Made by a program: the position numbers and the translations under genes. A model generated the notes under the pieces. That model made no database searches. It was not told where the DNA came from and saw only the letters and a list, made by a program, of their open reading frames with translations. DNA of 64,000 nt from contig NZ_OBEH01000001.1 in assembly GCF_900215465.1 (NCBI RefSeq), positions 496,001 to 560,000 of the forward strand, in the 5' to 3' direction. The first letter of the stretch is position 1, and each line of letters begins with the position of its first letter. The stretch comes from Flagellimonas pacifica (GTDB lineage: Bacteria > Bacteroidota > Bacteroidia > Flavobacteriales > Flavobacteriaceae). Below, in pieces: positions 44,436-51,741 of the stretch.

Positions 44436-45686
44436 CTATCCTATTTTTTTGAACAACACACATGCATTGTGTCCGCCAAAACCAAAAGTATTGCTCATGG
44501 CTACATTTACTTCACGTTTCTGAGCTTTATTCAACGTCAGGTTCAGTGATGGATCTATATTTTCATCAACTACGCTATGGTTTATGGTAGGTGGCACCAA
44601 ACTGTGTTCCATTGCCAATATAGAGGCAATGGCCTCAATTGCTCCGGCAGCTCCTAACAAATGTCCGGTCATGGACTTTGTAGAGTTGATGTTAATATTG
44701 GTTGCATGCGCTCCAAACACCTTGGATATCGCTTTTAACTCAGCCACATCTCCAAGAGGAGTTGATGTTCCATGCGTATTTATAGCATCTATATCTTCTG
44801 GTTTAAGTCCAGCATTTTGCAAGCAATTTTCCATTACTTTGACCACTCCAATTCCTTCAGGATGAGGTGCTGTCATGTGGTGTGCATCACTAGAAAGTCC
44901 GCCACCTAGAACTTCTGCATATATTTTTGCCCCTCGGGCTTTGGCATGCTCGTATTCCTCAAGAATCAAAGCGCCTGCACCTTCCCCTAAAACAAAACCA
45001 TCCCTGGTTGCATCAAAAGGTCTTGATGCTGATTCTGGGCTTTCATTTCTTGTTGATAGCGCATGCATTGCATTGAATCCACCCATTCCTGCAATGGTAA
45101 CTGCTGCTTCGCTTCCTCCAGAAACAATAACATCGCAATGACCCAACCTTATATAATTAAGTGCATCTATCATTGCGTTAGCGGATGACGCACAGGCTGA
45201 AACTGTGGTATAATTGGGGCCCATAAATCCATGTTTTATGGAAATATTTCCTGGCGCAATATCTGCTATCATTTTAGGAATAAAGAATGGATTAAACCGA
45301 GGAGTTCCATCTCCTGCGGCATACCCCATCATTTCATTTTGGAAAGTTTCCAGACCTCCAATTCCAGCTCCCCAAACAACACCGACCCTAAATTTGTCGA
45401 TTTTATCCAGATCTAACCCAGAATTTACTATTGCCTCATCGGAAGAAACCAAAGCATATTGCGCAAACCTGTCCAGTTTTCTGGCCTCTTTTCTATCAAA
45501 AAAGTCTTCAGGTTTATATCCTTTAAGTTCACAGGCAAACTTGGTCTTGAACTTTTCTGTATCAAAATACGTAATTGGAGCGCATCCACTTTTACCATTC
45601 TTTAGTCCTTCCCAATAAGCCTCCAAATTGTTACCAATAGGTGTAAGTGCACCCATTCCAGTAACCACTACTCGCTTTAACTGCAT
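44436..45686 (-). CDS. fabF: Beta-ketoacyl-ACP synthase II
   Basis: Condensing enzyme of fatty acid elongation, 416 residues. The Cys-His-His triad is visible: Cys in TTVSACASSANAMIDAL, His in INTHGTSTPLGD and His in KSMTGHLLGAAGAIE. The start RVVVTGMGALTPIGN is typical. It is preceded by acpP, with a strong hairpin and T tract between the two genes. Confidence 0.96.
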   Translation of the reverse strand: MQLKRVVVTGMGALTPIGNNLEAYWEGLKNGKSGCAPITYFDTEKFKTKFACELKGYKPEDFFDRKEARKLDRFAQYALVSSDEAIVNSGLDLDKIDKFRVGVVWGAGIGGLETFQNEMMGYAAGDGTPRFNPFFIPKMIADIAPGNISIKHGFMGPNYTTVSACASSANAMIDALNYIRLGHCDVIVSGGSEAAVTIAGMGGFNAMHALSTRNESPESASRPFDATRDGFVLGEGAGALILEEYEHAKARGAKIYAEVLGGGLSSDAHHMTAPHPEGIGVVKVMENCLQNAGLKPEDIDAINTHGTSTPLGDVAELKAISKVFGAHATNININSTKSMTGHLLGAAGAIEAIASILAMEHSLVPPTINHSVVDENIDPSLNLTLNKAQKREVNVAMSNTFGFGGHNACVLFKKIG

Positions 45687-45718
45687 TGAACTATGTTTTT
45701 ACCTTTAGAACCTAAATT

Positions 45719-45759
45719 AAAAAAAAATTATCCATGCGATGATCATCACATGGATAATT
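45719..45759 (-). terminator. Terminator or attenuator between acpP and fabF
   Basis: A 12-bp perfect stem (45724-45735 with 45748-45759), extended inwards by the palindrome GATGATCATC, is followed on the minus strand by an uninterrupted run of T. It lies inside the acpP-fabF unit, so partial termination would yield more acpP than fabF mRNA. Confidence 0.75.
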
Positions 45760-45786
45760 TAAAATCTTTAGTAAAATATCATAAAT

Positions 45787-46020
45787 TTACTTCGCTTCTT
45801 CTATATAGCTAATGGCTTGACCAACAGTTGCAATGTTTTCTGCTTGATCATCTGGAATTTGAATATCAAATTCTTTCTCAAACTCCATGATAAGTTCAAC
45901 AGTGTCCAAGGAATCCGCACCTAAATCGTTGGTAAAGCTTGCCTCAGCTACTACTTCATTTTCATCAACACCTAGTTTATCAACGATGATAGCCTTTACT
46001 CTTGATGCAATGTCTGACAT
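45787..46020 (-). CDS. acpP: Acyl carrier protein
   Basis: A 77-residue acidic carrier for fatty acid synthesis. The 4'-phosphopantetheine attachment serine is in [29 protein letters not shown] box on the minus strand (46060-46053) is a likely -7 promoter element. It is the first gene of acpP-fabF-rnc and is divergent from purN. Confidence 0.96.
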   Translation of the reverse strand: MSDIASRVKAIIVDKLGVDENEVVAEASFTNDLGADSLDTVELIMEFEKEFDIQIPDDQAENIATVGQAISYIEEAK

Positions 46021-46182
46021 AATTATATCGGTTTTAAAAATTTAATCGTTGGCAAAAATATAAAACTTTGGATTAAATACACCATTTGTCGATAAAATGT
46101 GCCTCAAATTAAACATCTTAGGCTCTAGTACACTACTTTAGCCTGATAAATTTAGTGAAATAACCATAGTAGTAGTCCCATA

Positions 46183-46758
46183 ATGAAGCAAATAGTGATC
46201 TTGGCCTCCGGCAGTGGTTCAAATGCAGAAAATATTATTTCTTATTTCGGAGAAAGTAAGGTCATAAAGGTAGTAGCGGTTTTAACCAATAAAAAAAATG
46301 CCAAAGTGCTGGAACGATGTGAAAGATTAGAGATTCCGGCTTATTATTTTAATAAAATGGCATTTTCAGGGTCAGAAAGCCTTGTCCAAATGCTCCAAGG
46401 AATAAATCCGGATTTAATAGTTTTAGCCGGGTTTTTATGGAAAATTCCTTCTGCACTGATAAATGCCTTTCCAAACAGAATCATCAACATACATCCTGCG
46501 CTACTTCCAAAATATGGTGGAAAGGGAATGTATGGAATAAGGGTGCATCAAGCTGTAAAAGATAATTTAGAACCTGAAACCGGCATCACTATTCATTTTG
46601 TCAATGAAAATTATGATGAGGGTGCTGTTCTATTCCAAGCAAAAACAGAAGTGGTTCCTACGGATGATGCGAACACTATCGCCCAGAAGGTACATCAACT
46701 GGAATATGAGCATTTTCCAAAAGTGATAGAAAAATTGTTGCTAGAAGATGGCGAATAA
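46183..46758 (+). CDS. purN: Phosphoribosylglycinamide formyltransferase
   Basis: Transfers the formyl group from 10-formyl-THF to GAR in purine synthesis. The start VILASGSGSNAENII binds phosphate. The catalytic Asn-His pair is in RIINIHPALLPKYGGKGMYG, and the Asp is in ITIHFVNENYDEGAVLFQ. The length of 191 residues is normal. The last 11 bases overlap the RNase H gene. Confidence 0.95.
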   Translation: MKQIVILASGSGSNAENIISYFGESKVIKVVAVLTNKKNAKVLERCERLEIPAYYFNKMAFSGSESLVQMLQGINPDLIVLAGFLWKIPSALINAFPNRIINIHPALLPKYGGKGMYGIRVHQAVKDNLEPETGITIHFVNENYDEGAVLFQAKTEVVPTDDANTIAQKVHQLEYEHFPKVIEKLLLEDGE

Positions 46759-47383
46759 GAAGAAGTTTTATGTGGTTTGGAAAGGCAAACGCCCAGGTAT
46801 TTATGAATCTTGGGCCGATTGCAAAACACAAATAGAAGGTTTTAAAGGAGCCCAATACAAATCTTTTCCAGCTTTTGATCAAGCTAAAAAGGCCTTTAAT
46901 GGCAATTATTTAGAATATAAAGGTAAATCCAAGGGTAAAAGTGAACTGTCCCCAGAAGAGCTTTTAAAAATTGGAGAACCCAACTACAATTCCATTTCTG
47001 TGGATGCCGCATCCAGCGGAAATCCAGGAAGAATGGAATACCAAGGCGTTGACACCAAAACCAAGAAACCTCTTTTTAAACAAGGCCCTTTTAATCAAGG
47101 CACTAACAATATTGGTGAGTTTTTAGCACTTGTGCACGGTTTGGCATTTTTAAAACAGAAGAAAAGCAATCGGGTTATTTATTCCGATTCTAGGATTGCC
47201 ATTGGCTGGGTACGAAAGAAGAAATGTGGCACCAAACTGAAGAAAAATGTTAAAAACGCTGTAGTTTTTGAGTTGATTGAACGTGCAGAGGATTGGTTGA
47301 ACAAAAATTCATACAACACCCCAATTGTAAAATGGGAGACAAAGGCATGGGGAGAAATCCCTGCCGACTTTGGAAGAAAATAA
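46748..47383 (+). CDS. Viroplasmin-domain ribonuclease H
   Basis: A 211-residue RNase H of the type with an N-terminal RNA/DNA hybrid-binding (viroplasmin, HBD) domain: KKFYVVWKGKRPGIYESWAD to about residue 45. The catalytic domain shows acidic residues in ISVDAASSGNPG, NNIGEFLALVHGLAF and VIYSDSRIAIGW. The final acidic residue is likely the Asp in IPADFGRK. It overlaps purN by 11 bases and is therefore co-expressed with it. Confidence 0.88.
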   Translation: MANKKKFYVVWKGKRPGIYESWADCKTQIEGFKGAQYKSFPAFDQAKKAFNGNYLEYKGKSKGKSELSPEELLKIGEPNYNSISVDAASSGNPGRMEYQGVDTKTKKPLFKQGPFNQGTNNIGEFLALVHGLAFLKQKKSNRVIYSDSRIAIGWVRKKKCGTKLKKNVKNAVVFELIERAEDWLNKNSYNTPIVKWETKAWGEIPADFGRK

Positions 47384-47458
47384 CCCCCCCCTAAACCCTA
47401 TTTTCTCATCTTTATCTTAAAAACAGTTGCCTTTAATGCAAATGGATTGGCTAAAGTG

Positions 47459-47466
47459 TATATTTG
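47459..47466 (+). promoter_or_regulatory. -7 promoter element of the PfkB-kinase gene
   Basis: TATATTTG matches TAnnTTTG and ends 15 nt before the ATG at 47482, which also argues against an in-frame TTG start at 47464. Confidence 0.5.
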
Positions 47467-47481
47467 CAGCAAATTTCAGGA

Positions 47482-48408
47482 ATGGGCAAATTGTTGATTG
47501 TTGGGAGTGTCGCTTTTGACGATATTGAGACACCTTTTGGCAAGAGCGATAAAATATTGGGCGGAGCGGGAACTTTTATAGGCTTGGCCGCTTCACAATT
47601 TAAAGTACAATCATCTGTGGTATCCGTTGTGGGCGAAGATTTTCCACAAAGCTATCTTGATATATTCACCGACCATAATATTGATATCTCAGGAATAGAT
47701 GTTGTAAAAGGCGGAAAAACTTTCTACTGGAAAGGAAAATACCATAACGACCTAAATTCCAGGGACACCTTGATTACAGAGCTTAATACCATGGCAGATT
47801 TCAATCCAGTTGTTCCAGACAACTTTAAGGATGCCGATGTGGTCATGTTGGGCAATCTTCACCCAAGCATACAGTTGGGTGTAATTGATCAAATGGAAAA
47901 ACGACCAAAACTCATTATAGCGGACACTATGAATTTTTGGATGAACAACACATGGGATGAGTTGATGGAAGTGGTTAAACGGATTGATGTAATCACCATA
48001 AATGATGAAGAAGCACGACAAATGACCAATGAATATTCGCTGGTAAAAGCCGCTGCTAAAATTCAAGAAATAGGACCAAAATATGTGGTCATAAAAAAAG
48101 GAGAGCACGGAGCACTTTTGTTTCATGAAGAGCATATTTTCTTTGCGCCCGCCTTACCTTTGGAAGAGGTTTTTGACCCAACAGGTGCAGGAGATACTTT
48201 TGCAGGAGGGTTTGCAGGTCATTTGGCCGAGACTAAGAATATTTCTTTTGAAAGTATGAAGAATGCAATTATACACGGTTCCAATCTTGCTTCTTTTTGT
48301 GTTGAACGATTTGGCACAGAACGAATGCTCAACCTGAAAAGGCATGAGATTGATAGCCGCCTATTACAGTTTAAAGAATTGACACAGTTCAATATTGAAT
48401 TAACATAA
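47482..48408 (+). CDS. PfkB-family carbohydrate kinase
   Basis: A 308-residue ribokinase-family kinase. The start KLLIVGSVAFDDIETPFGK and GGAGTFIGLAASQF form the substrate side; the C-terminal signature DPTGAGDTFAGGFAGHLA carries the catalytic Asp. The SVAFDDIETPFGK form is typical of a widespread bacterial subgroup annotated as sugar kinase, with the substrate unassigned. An intrinsic terminator follows at once, before purF. Confidence 0.88.
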   Translation: MGKLLIVGSVAFDDIETPFGKSDKILGGAGTFIGLAASQFKVQSSVVSVVGEDFPQSYLDIFTDHNIDISGIDVVKGGKTFYWKGKYHNDLNSRDTLITELNTMADFNPVVPDNFKDADVVMLGNLHPSIQLGVIDQMEKRPKLIIADTMNFWMNNTWDELMEVVKRIDVITINDEEARQMTNEYSLVKAAAKIQEIGPKYVVIKKGEHGALLFHEEHIFFAPALPLEEVFDPTGAGDTFAGGFAGHLAETKNISFESMKNAIIHGSNLASFCVERFGTERMLNLKRHEIDSRLLQFKELTQFNIELT

Positions 48409-48414
48409 ATACAC

Positions 48415-48441
48415 GCCCTGAAAAATTTCGGGGCTTTTTTT
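48415..48441 (+). terminator. Intrinsic terminator after PfkB-kinase gene
   Basis: An 8-bp stem (GCCCTGAA with TTCGGGGC, one G-U pair) and a T7 tract lie 6 nt after the stop codon. Confidence 0.75.
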
Positions 48442-48454
48442 ATTTTGGTTTGTT

Positions 48455-50353
48455 ATGAGTGATGCGATTAAGCACGAATGCGGAATATCAATGATCCGTT
48501 TGCTTAAACCCTTAGAGTATTACAAAGAAAAGTACGGTACAGCTTTTTATGGAGTGAACAAAATGTACCTTATGATGGAAAAACAGCACAATAGAGGACA
48601 GGATGGTGCTGGTTTTGCAAGTATAAAACTGGACATGAATGCCGGGGAGCGCTACATGAGTAGGGTACGTTCCGCACAACAGCAACCCATTCAGGATATC
48701 TTTGCCCAAATCAACGACAGGATCAATACTGCTATTGAGCAAAACCCTGAATATGAAAACGATGTCGCCCTTCAAAAAAAGAACATTCCGTATATAGGGG
48801 AATTATTGATGGGCCATGTTAGATATGGAACCTTTGGGAAAAACAGCATCGAAAGTGTTCATCCATTTCTACGTCAGAATAATTGGATGCACCGTAACCT
48901 TATTGTTGCAGGTAATTTCAACCTAACAAATGTCAACGAGCTTTTCAATAATCTGGTAGAATTGGGACAACACCCCAAAGAGTTGGCAGATACCGTTACC
49001 GTAATGGAAAAAATCGGCCATTTTTTGGACGATGCAGTAGCCAAACTCTACAAGCAGATAAAAAAGGAGGGGCATAATAAAAGGGAAGCATCCCCTTTAA
49101 TTGCAGAGCGATTGAATGTTGCCAAAATATTGAGAAAAGCTTCCAAGAATTGGGATGGTGGATATACCATGGGAGGCCTTTTAGGACATGGCGATGGATT
49201 TGTGGTAAGAGATCCAGCGGGAATCAGACCTGCATATTTTTATAAAGATGATGAAATTGTGGTAGTGGCATCAGAGCGACCAGTTATCCAAACCGTATTC
49301 AATGTTCCTTATGAAAATGTTCATGAATTAGACCCAGGACATGCCCTCATCATAAAGAAAAGCGGCACCACCCGCATTGAGCAAATCAAAGAACCAGTTG
49401 AGCGAAAGGCCTGCTCCTTTGAACGCATTTATTTTTCAAGGGGAAGTGACAAGGAAATCTACCAAGAAAGAAAGATGCTTGGAAAATTAGTATTCCCTCA
49501 AATTTTAAAATCTATTGATGACGATTTGAGCAATACTGTTTTTTCATACATTCCCAATACAGCCGAAACTTCCTTCTTTGGAATGGTGAAAGAGGCTCAG
49601 AATTATCTTAACAAAAGAAAGGAGGAGCAAATTCTAGCTCTTGGACCAAATATTACTGGAGAAGAACTCCATAGAATTTTGGCCGTAAGACCTCGTATTG
49701 AAAAAGTAGCCATTAAGGACGCCAAGTTACGTACGTTCATTACCCAAGATAGTAGCAGGGACGATTTAGTGGCCCATGTCTATGACATCTCTTATGGTTC
49801 TGTGAAGAAAAATGACAACCTTGTTATTATTGATGACAGTATAGTGAGAGGAACAACCTTAAAAAAGAGTATCCTTAAAATTCTAGATAGGTTATCCCCT
49901 AAGAAAATCATAGTAGTCTCCTCCGCCCCACAGATTAGATATCCAGATTGTTATGGTATTGACATGGCCAAGCTGGAAGACTTTGTCGCCTTTAAAGCTG
50001 CACAGGCCCTACACGAAGACCATGGAACCACACATAAGATAAAAGAGATTTATGAAAAGTGTTTGACCCAGACAGAATCAAAGGATAAAGAGGTGGTGAA
50101 TTACGTTCAGGAGTTTTATGCTCCGTTCACTGCTGATCAAATCTCTAAAAAGATTGCAGAAATACTCAGTCCCGAAGGAATAAATGCAGAGGTGGACATT
50201 ATTTACCAAACTATTGAAAACCTACATGAGGCATGTCCTAAAAACTTAGGCGATTGGTATTTCACCGGCAACTATCCCACTCCAGGCGGAAATAGAGTGG
50301 TAAACAAGGCTTTCATCAACTTTTATGAAGGAAAGAACGAAAGAGCTTATTGA
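48455..50353 (+). CDS. purF: Amidophosphoribosyltransferase, long Bacteroidota form
   Basis: A 632-residue class II glutamine amidotransferase fused to a phosphoribosyltransferase, the first committed step of purine synthesis. The candidate N-terminal nucleophile is Cys9 (HECGISMIRL), which would need removal of eight residues. NRGQDGAGFAS, HVRYGTFGKNS and GDGFVVRDPAGIRP follow. The PRPP loop is LVIIDDSIVRGTTL. It is about 130 residues longer than E. coli PurF, with an inserted helical region (about 85-105) and a longer C-terminus. It could be a PurF paralogue. Confidence 0.88.
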   Translation: MSDAIKHECGISMIRLLKPLEYYKEKYGTAFYGVNKMYLMMEKQHNRGQDGAGFASIKLDMNAGERYMSRVRSAQQQPIQDIFAQINDRINTAIEQNPEYENDVALQKKNIPYIGELLMGHVRYGTFGKNSIESVHPFLRQNNWMHRNLIVAGNFNLTNVNELFNNLVELGQHPKELADTVTVMEKIGHFLDDAVAKLYKQIKKEGHNKREASPLIAERLNVAKILRKASKNWDGGYTMGGLLGHGDGFVVRDPAGIRPAYFYKDDEIVVVASERPVIQTVFNVPYENVHELDPGHALIIKKSGTTRIEQIKEPVERKACSFERIYFSRGSDKEIYQERKMLGKLVFPQILKSIDDDLSNTVFSYIPNTAETSFFGMVKEAQNYLNKRKEEQILALGPNITGEELHRILAVRPRIEKVAIKDAKLRTFITQDSSRDDLVAHVYDISYGSVKKNDNLVIIDDSIVRGTTLKKSILKILDRLSPKKIIVVSSAPQIRYPDCYGIDMAKLEDFVAFKAAQALHEDHGTTHKIKEIYEKCLTQTESKDKEVVNYVQEFYAPFTADQISKKIAEILSPEGINAEVDIIYQTIENLHEACPKNLGDWYFTGNYPTPGGNRVVNKAFINFYEGKNERAY

Positions 50354-50385
50354 TTAAGCTTGCATAAATTAAAGTTAATCCGTGC

Positions 50386-50401
50386 ATTTCATCGATGAAA
50401 T
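50386..50401. repeat. Perfect 16-bp palindrome
   Basis: ATTTCATCGATGAAAT lies 33 nt after the purF stop and about 48 nt before the -7 box of the first small RNA. There is no T tract, so an operator is more likely than a terminator. Confidence 0.4.
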
Positions 50402-50449
50402 ACGCAGATTGTCGTGTTTTTGTACATTAGGCAAATGTCGAACCTACTT

Positions 50450-50457
50450 TAGTATTG
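50450..50457 (+). promoter_or_regulatory. -7-like box before small RNA copy 1
   Basis: TAGTATTG differs from TAnnTTTG at one position and abuts the conserved segment. Copy 3 has TAGTTTTG at the same place. Confidence 0.5.
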
Positions 50458-50528
50458 CCATAGCATAAGTAGGTTAAGTTCATGGTAAGATTTGGGGCAA
50501 AAAAGGTGGAAGCTATTCCACCTTTTTT
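50458..50528 (+). ncRNA. Tandem small RNA family, copy 1
   Basis: A 39-nt conserved segment starting CCATAGCATAAGTAGG is followed by a hairpin: seven paired bases (GGTGGAA with TTCCACC) extended by A6/T6, loop GCTA, ending in T6. The layout is promoter box, conserved 5' part and rho-independent terminator, with no room for a normal gene. Copies 2 and 3 keep the 39 nt but change the hairpin sequence while keeping it paired. Confidence 0.75.
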
Positions 50529-50663
50529 ATTTTACGGTAATCCAAGTTTCTCTTCACGTAATCCTTTTCCTTAACAATAGTACTCCCTGCCGACAAGGTT
50601 GGCAATTCAACCAAATAAAAGGGGTTTCGTCTAAAAGCTTTTTCAATAAGGGTCGCCTTGGCT

Positions 50664-50671
50664 TACATTTG
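50664..50671 (+). promoter_or_regulatory. -7 box before small RNA copy 2
   Basis: TACATTTG is an exact TAnnTTTG match, 5 nt before the conserved segment of copy 2. Confidence 0.55.
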
Positions 50672-50676
50672 GAGGA

Positions 50677-50746
50677 CCATAGCATAAGTAGGTTAAGTTC
50701 ATGGTAAGATTTGGGGAAAGAAGGCGGAGTATTCTCCGCCTTCTTT
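50677..50746 (+). ncRNA. Tandem small RNA family, copy 2
   Basis: The conserved segment is identical to copy 1 over CCATAG...GATTTGGGG. The terminator is a perfect 13-bp stem (AAAGAAGGCGGAG with CTCCGCCTTCTTT) and loop TATT, different in sequence from copies 1 and 3. It starts 219 nt after copy 1. The DNA between copies is not conserved. Confidence 0.75.
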
Positions 50747-50860
50747 ATGTTTGAACCTCAAGGATTTATCAAATTTTCCATCCAAAACCTCTTCAGTTTT
50801 TTCTTCAAAACACAAAAATTTCCTCAAAAACTTTTGTTATTTCTCACAATACCAGTAATT

Positions 50861-50868
50861 TAGTTTTG
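50861..50868 (+). promoter_or_regulatory. -7 box before small RNA copy 3
   Basis: TAGTTTTG is an exact TAnnTTTG match directly before the conserved segment; a TTTTG lies 24 nt further upstream. Confidence 0.55.
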
Positions 50869-50940
50869 CCATAGCATAAGTAGGTTAAGTTTATGGTAAG
50901 ATTTGGGACGAAAAGGGTGAGGGCTTCCTCACCCTTTTCT
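50869..50940 (+). ncRNA. Tandem small RNA family, copy 3
   Basis: The conserved segment differs from copies 1 and 2 by a C-to-T change in AAGTTYATGG and at its 3' edge (GGGAC). The hairpin is a perfect 13-bp stem (GAAAAGGGTGAGG with CCTCACCCTTTTC) and loop GCTT. The C-to-T change would extend a CCAT/ATGG pairing within the conserved part to five base pairs. It starts 192 nt after copy 2. Confidence 0.75.
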
Positions 50941-50961
50941 ATTGTAGCCTGTCAAGACAAT

Positions 50962-50996
50962 AAAAAAGGGGTGCCGCTGAGCGGCACCCCTTTTTT
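50962..50996. terminator. Strong bidirectional terminator
   Basis: A6, a perfect 10-bp GC-rich stem (GGGGTGCCGC with GCGGCACCCC), a 3-nt TGA loop and T6. It separates the small RNA array from the convergent sodA gene and can stop both. Confidence 0.9.
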
Positions 50997-51013
50997 AAGC
51001 AGATGTTTTCTAC

Positions 51014-51622
51014 CTATTTATTTGACTTGTAATTTTCAGAAACTTTATCCCAATTGATTACATTGAAGAATGCAGATACATAGTCTGGTCTTCTGTTTTG
51101 GTAATTCAGATAATAGGCGTGCTCCCAAACATCCAATCCAAGGATAGGATGCCCTCCACAATCTATTCCAGGCATTATTGGATTGTCTTGATTGGCAGTT
51201 GAGCAAATTTCAAGTTTTCCTCCTTTGTGAACGCAAAGCCATGCCCAACCAGATCCAAATCGAGTTCCCGCAGCTGCACCGAACTTCTCTTTAAATGCAT
51301 CAAAAGAACCAAAAGCATCATCAATGGCAGTAGCTAGATCTCCACTAGGCGTGCCTCCGCCATTTGGCGACATTACTTCCCAAAAGAGGGCATGGTTATA
51401 AAATCCGCCACCGTTATTTCGTACTGCACCATTGGTCATGTCCAAATTGGATAAAATATCCAAAATATCTTTCCCTTCTAAATCTGTTCCCGCTATGGCA
51501 CCATTCAATTTTGTGGTGTATCCATTATGATGCTTTGTATGGTGTATTTCCATAGTTCTTGCATCTATATGTGGCTCCAAAGCATCATATGCATAGGGTA
51601 AATTAGGTAATTCAAAAGCCAT
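51014..51622 (-). CDS. sodA: Superoxide dismutase, Mn-type features
   Basis: A 202-residue cytoplasmic Fe/Mn superoxide dismutase. Metal ligands are the His in [12 protein letters not shown], the His in [11 protein letters not shown], and the Asp and His in [13 protein letters not shown]. The C-terminal-domain Gln in [10 protein letters not shown] and the GGG before FYNH are typical of manganese-specific or cambialistic enzymes rather than FeSOD. It is monocistronic and ends at the strong terminator. Confidence 0.93.
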   Translation of the reverse strand: MAFELPNLPYAYDALEPHIDARTMEIHHTKHHNGYTTKLNGAIAGTDLEGKDILDILSNLDMTNGAVRNNGGGFYNHALFWEVMSPNGGGTPSGDLATAIDDAFGSFDAFKEKFGAAAGTRFGSGWAWLCVHKGGKLEICSTANQDNPIMPGIDCGGHPILGLDVWEHAYYLNYQNRRPDYVSAFFNVINWDKVSENYKSNK

Positions 51623-51741
51623 AATTATTTTGTTTTTAAGTTAATAATGATAACTGTAAAAATACGATTTTAAGACTTATTTTTAATGCATTTGCTAGTT
51701 AAGTTCATGTTCGTAATCCGTAATTTGCAGTAAAAACATTT

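Noticed and set aside
50482-50760. Short peptides beginning MVRFG at the same place in all three small RNAs
   Set aside because: The reading frames diverge immediately, run through the terminator hairpins and differ in length (30, 17 and many codons), so coding is unlikely.
50354-51013. CRISPR array or integron-like repeat array
   Set aside because: The repeats are 39 nt but are followed by copy-specific terminators and uneven spacers of about 150-180 nt; no cas or integrase genes are near.
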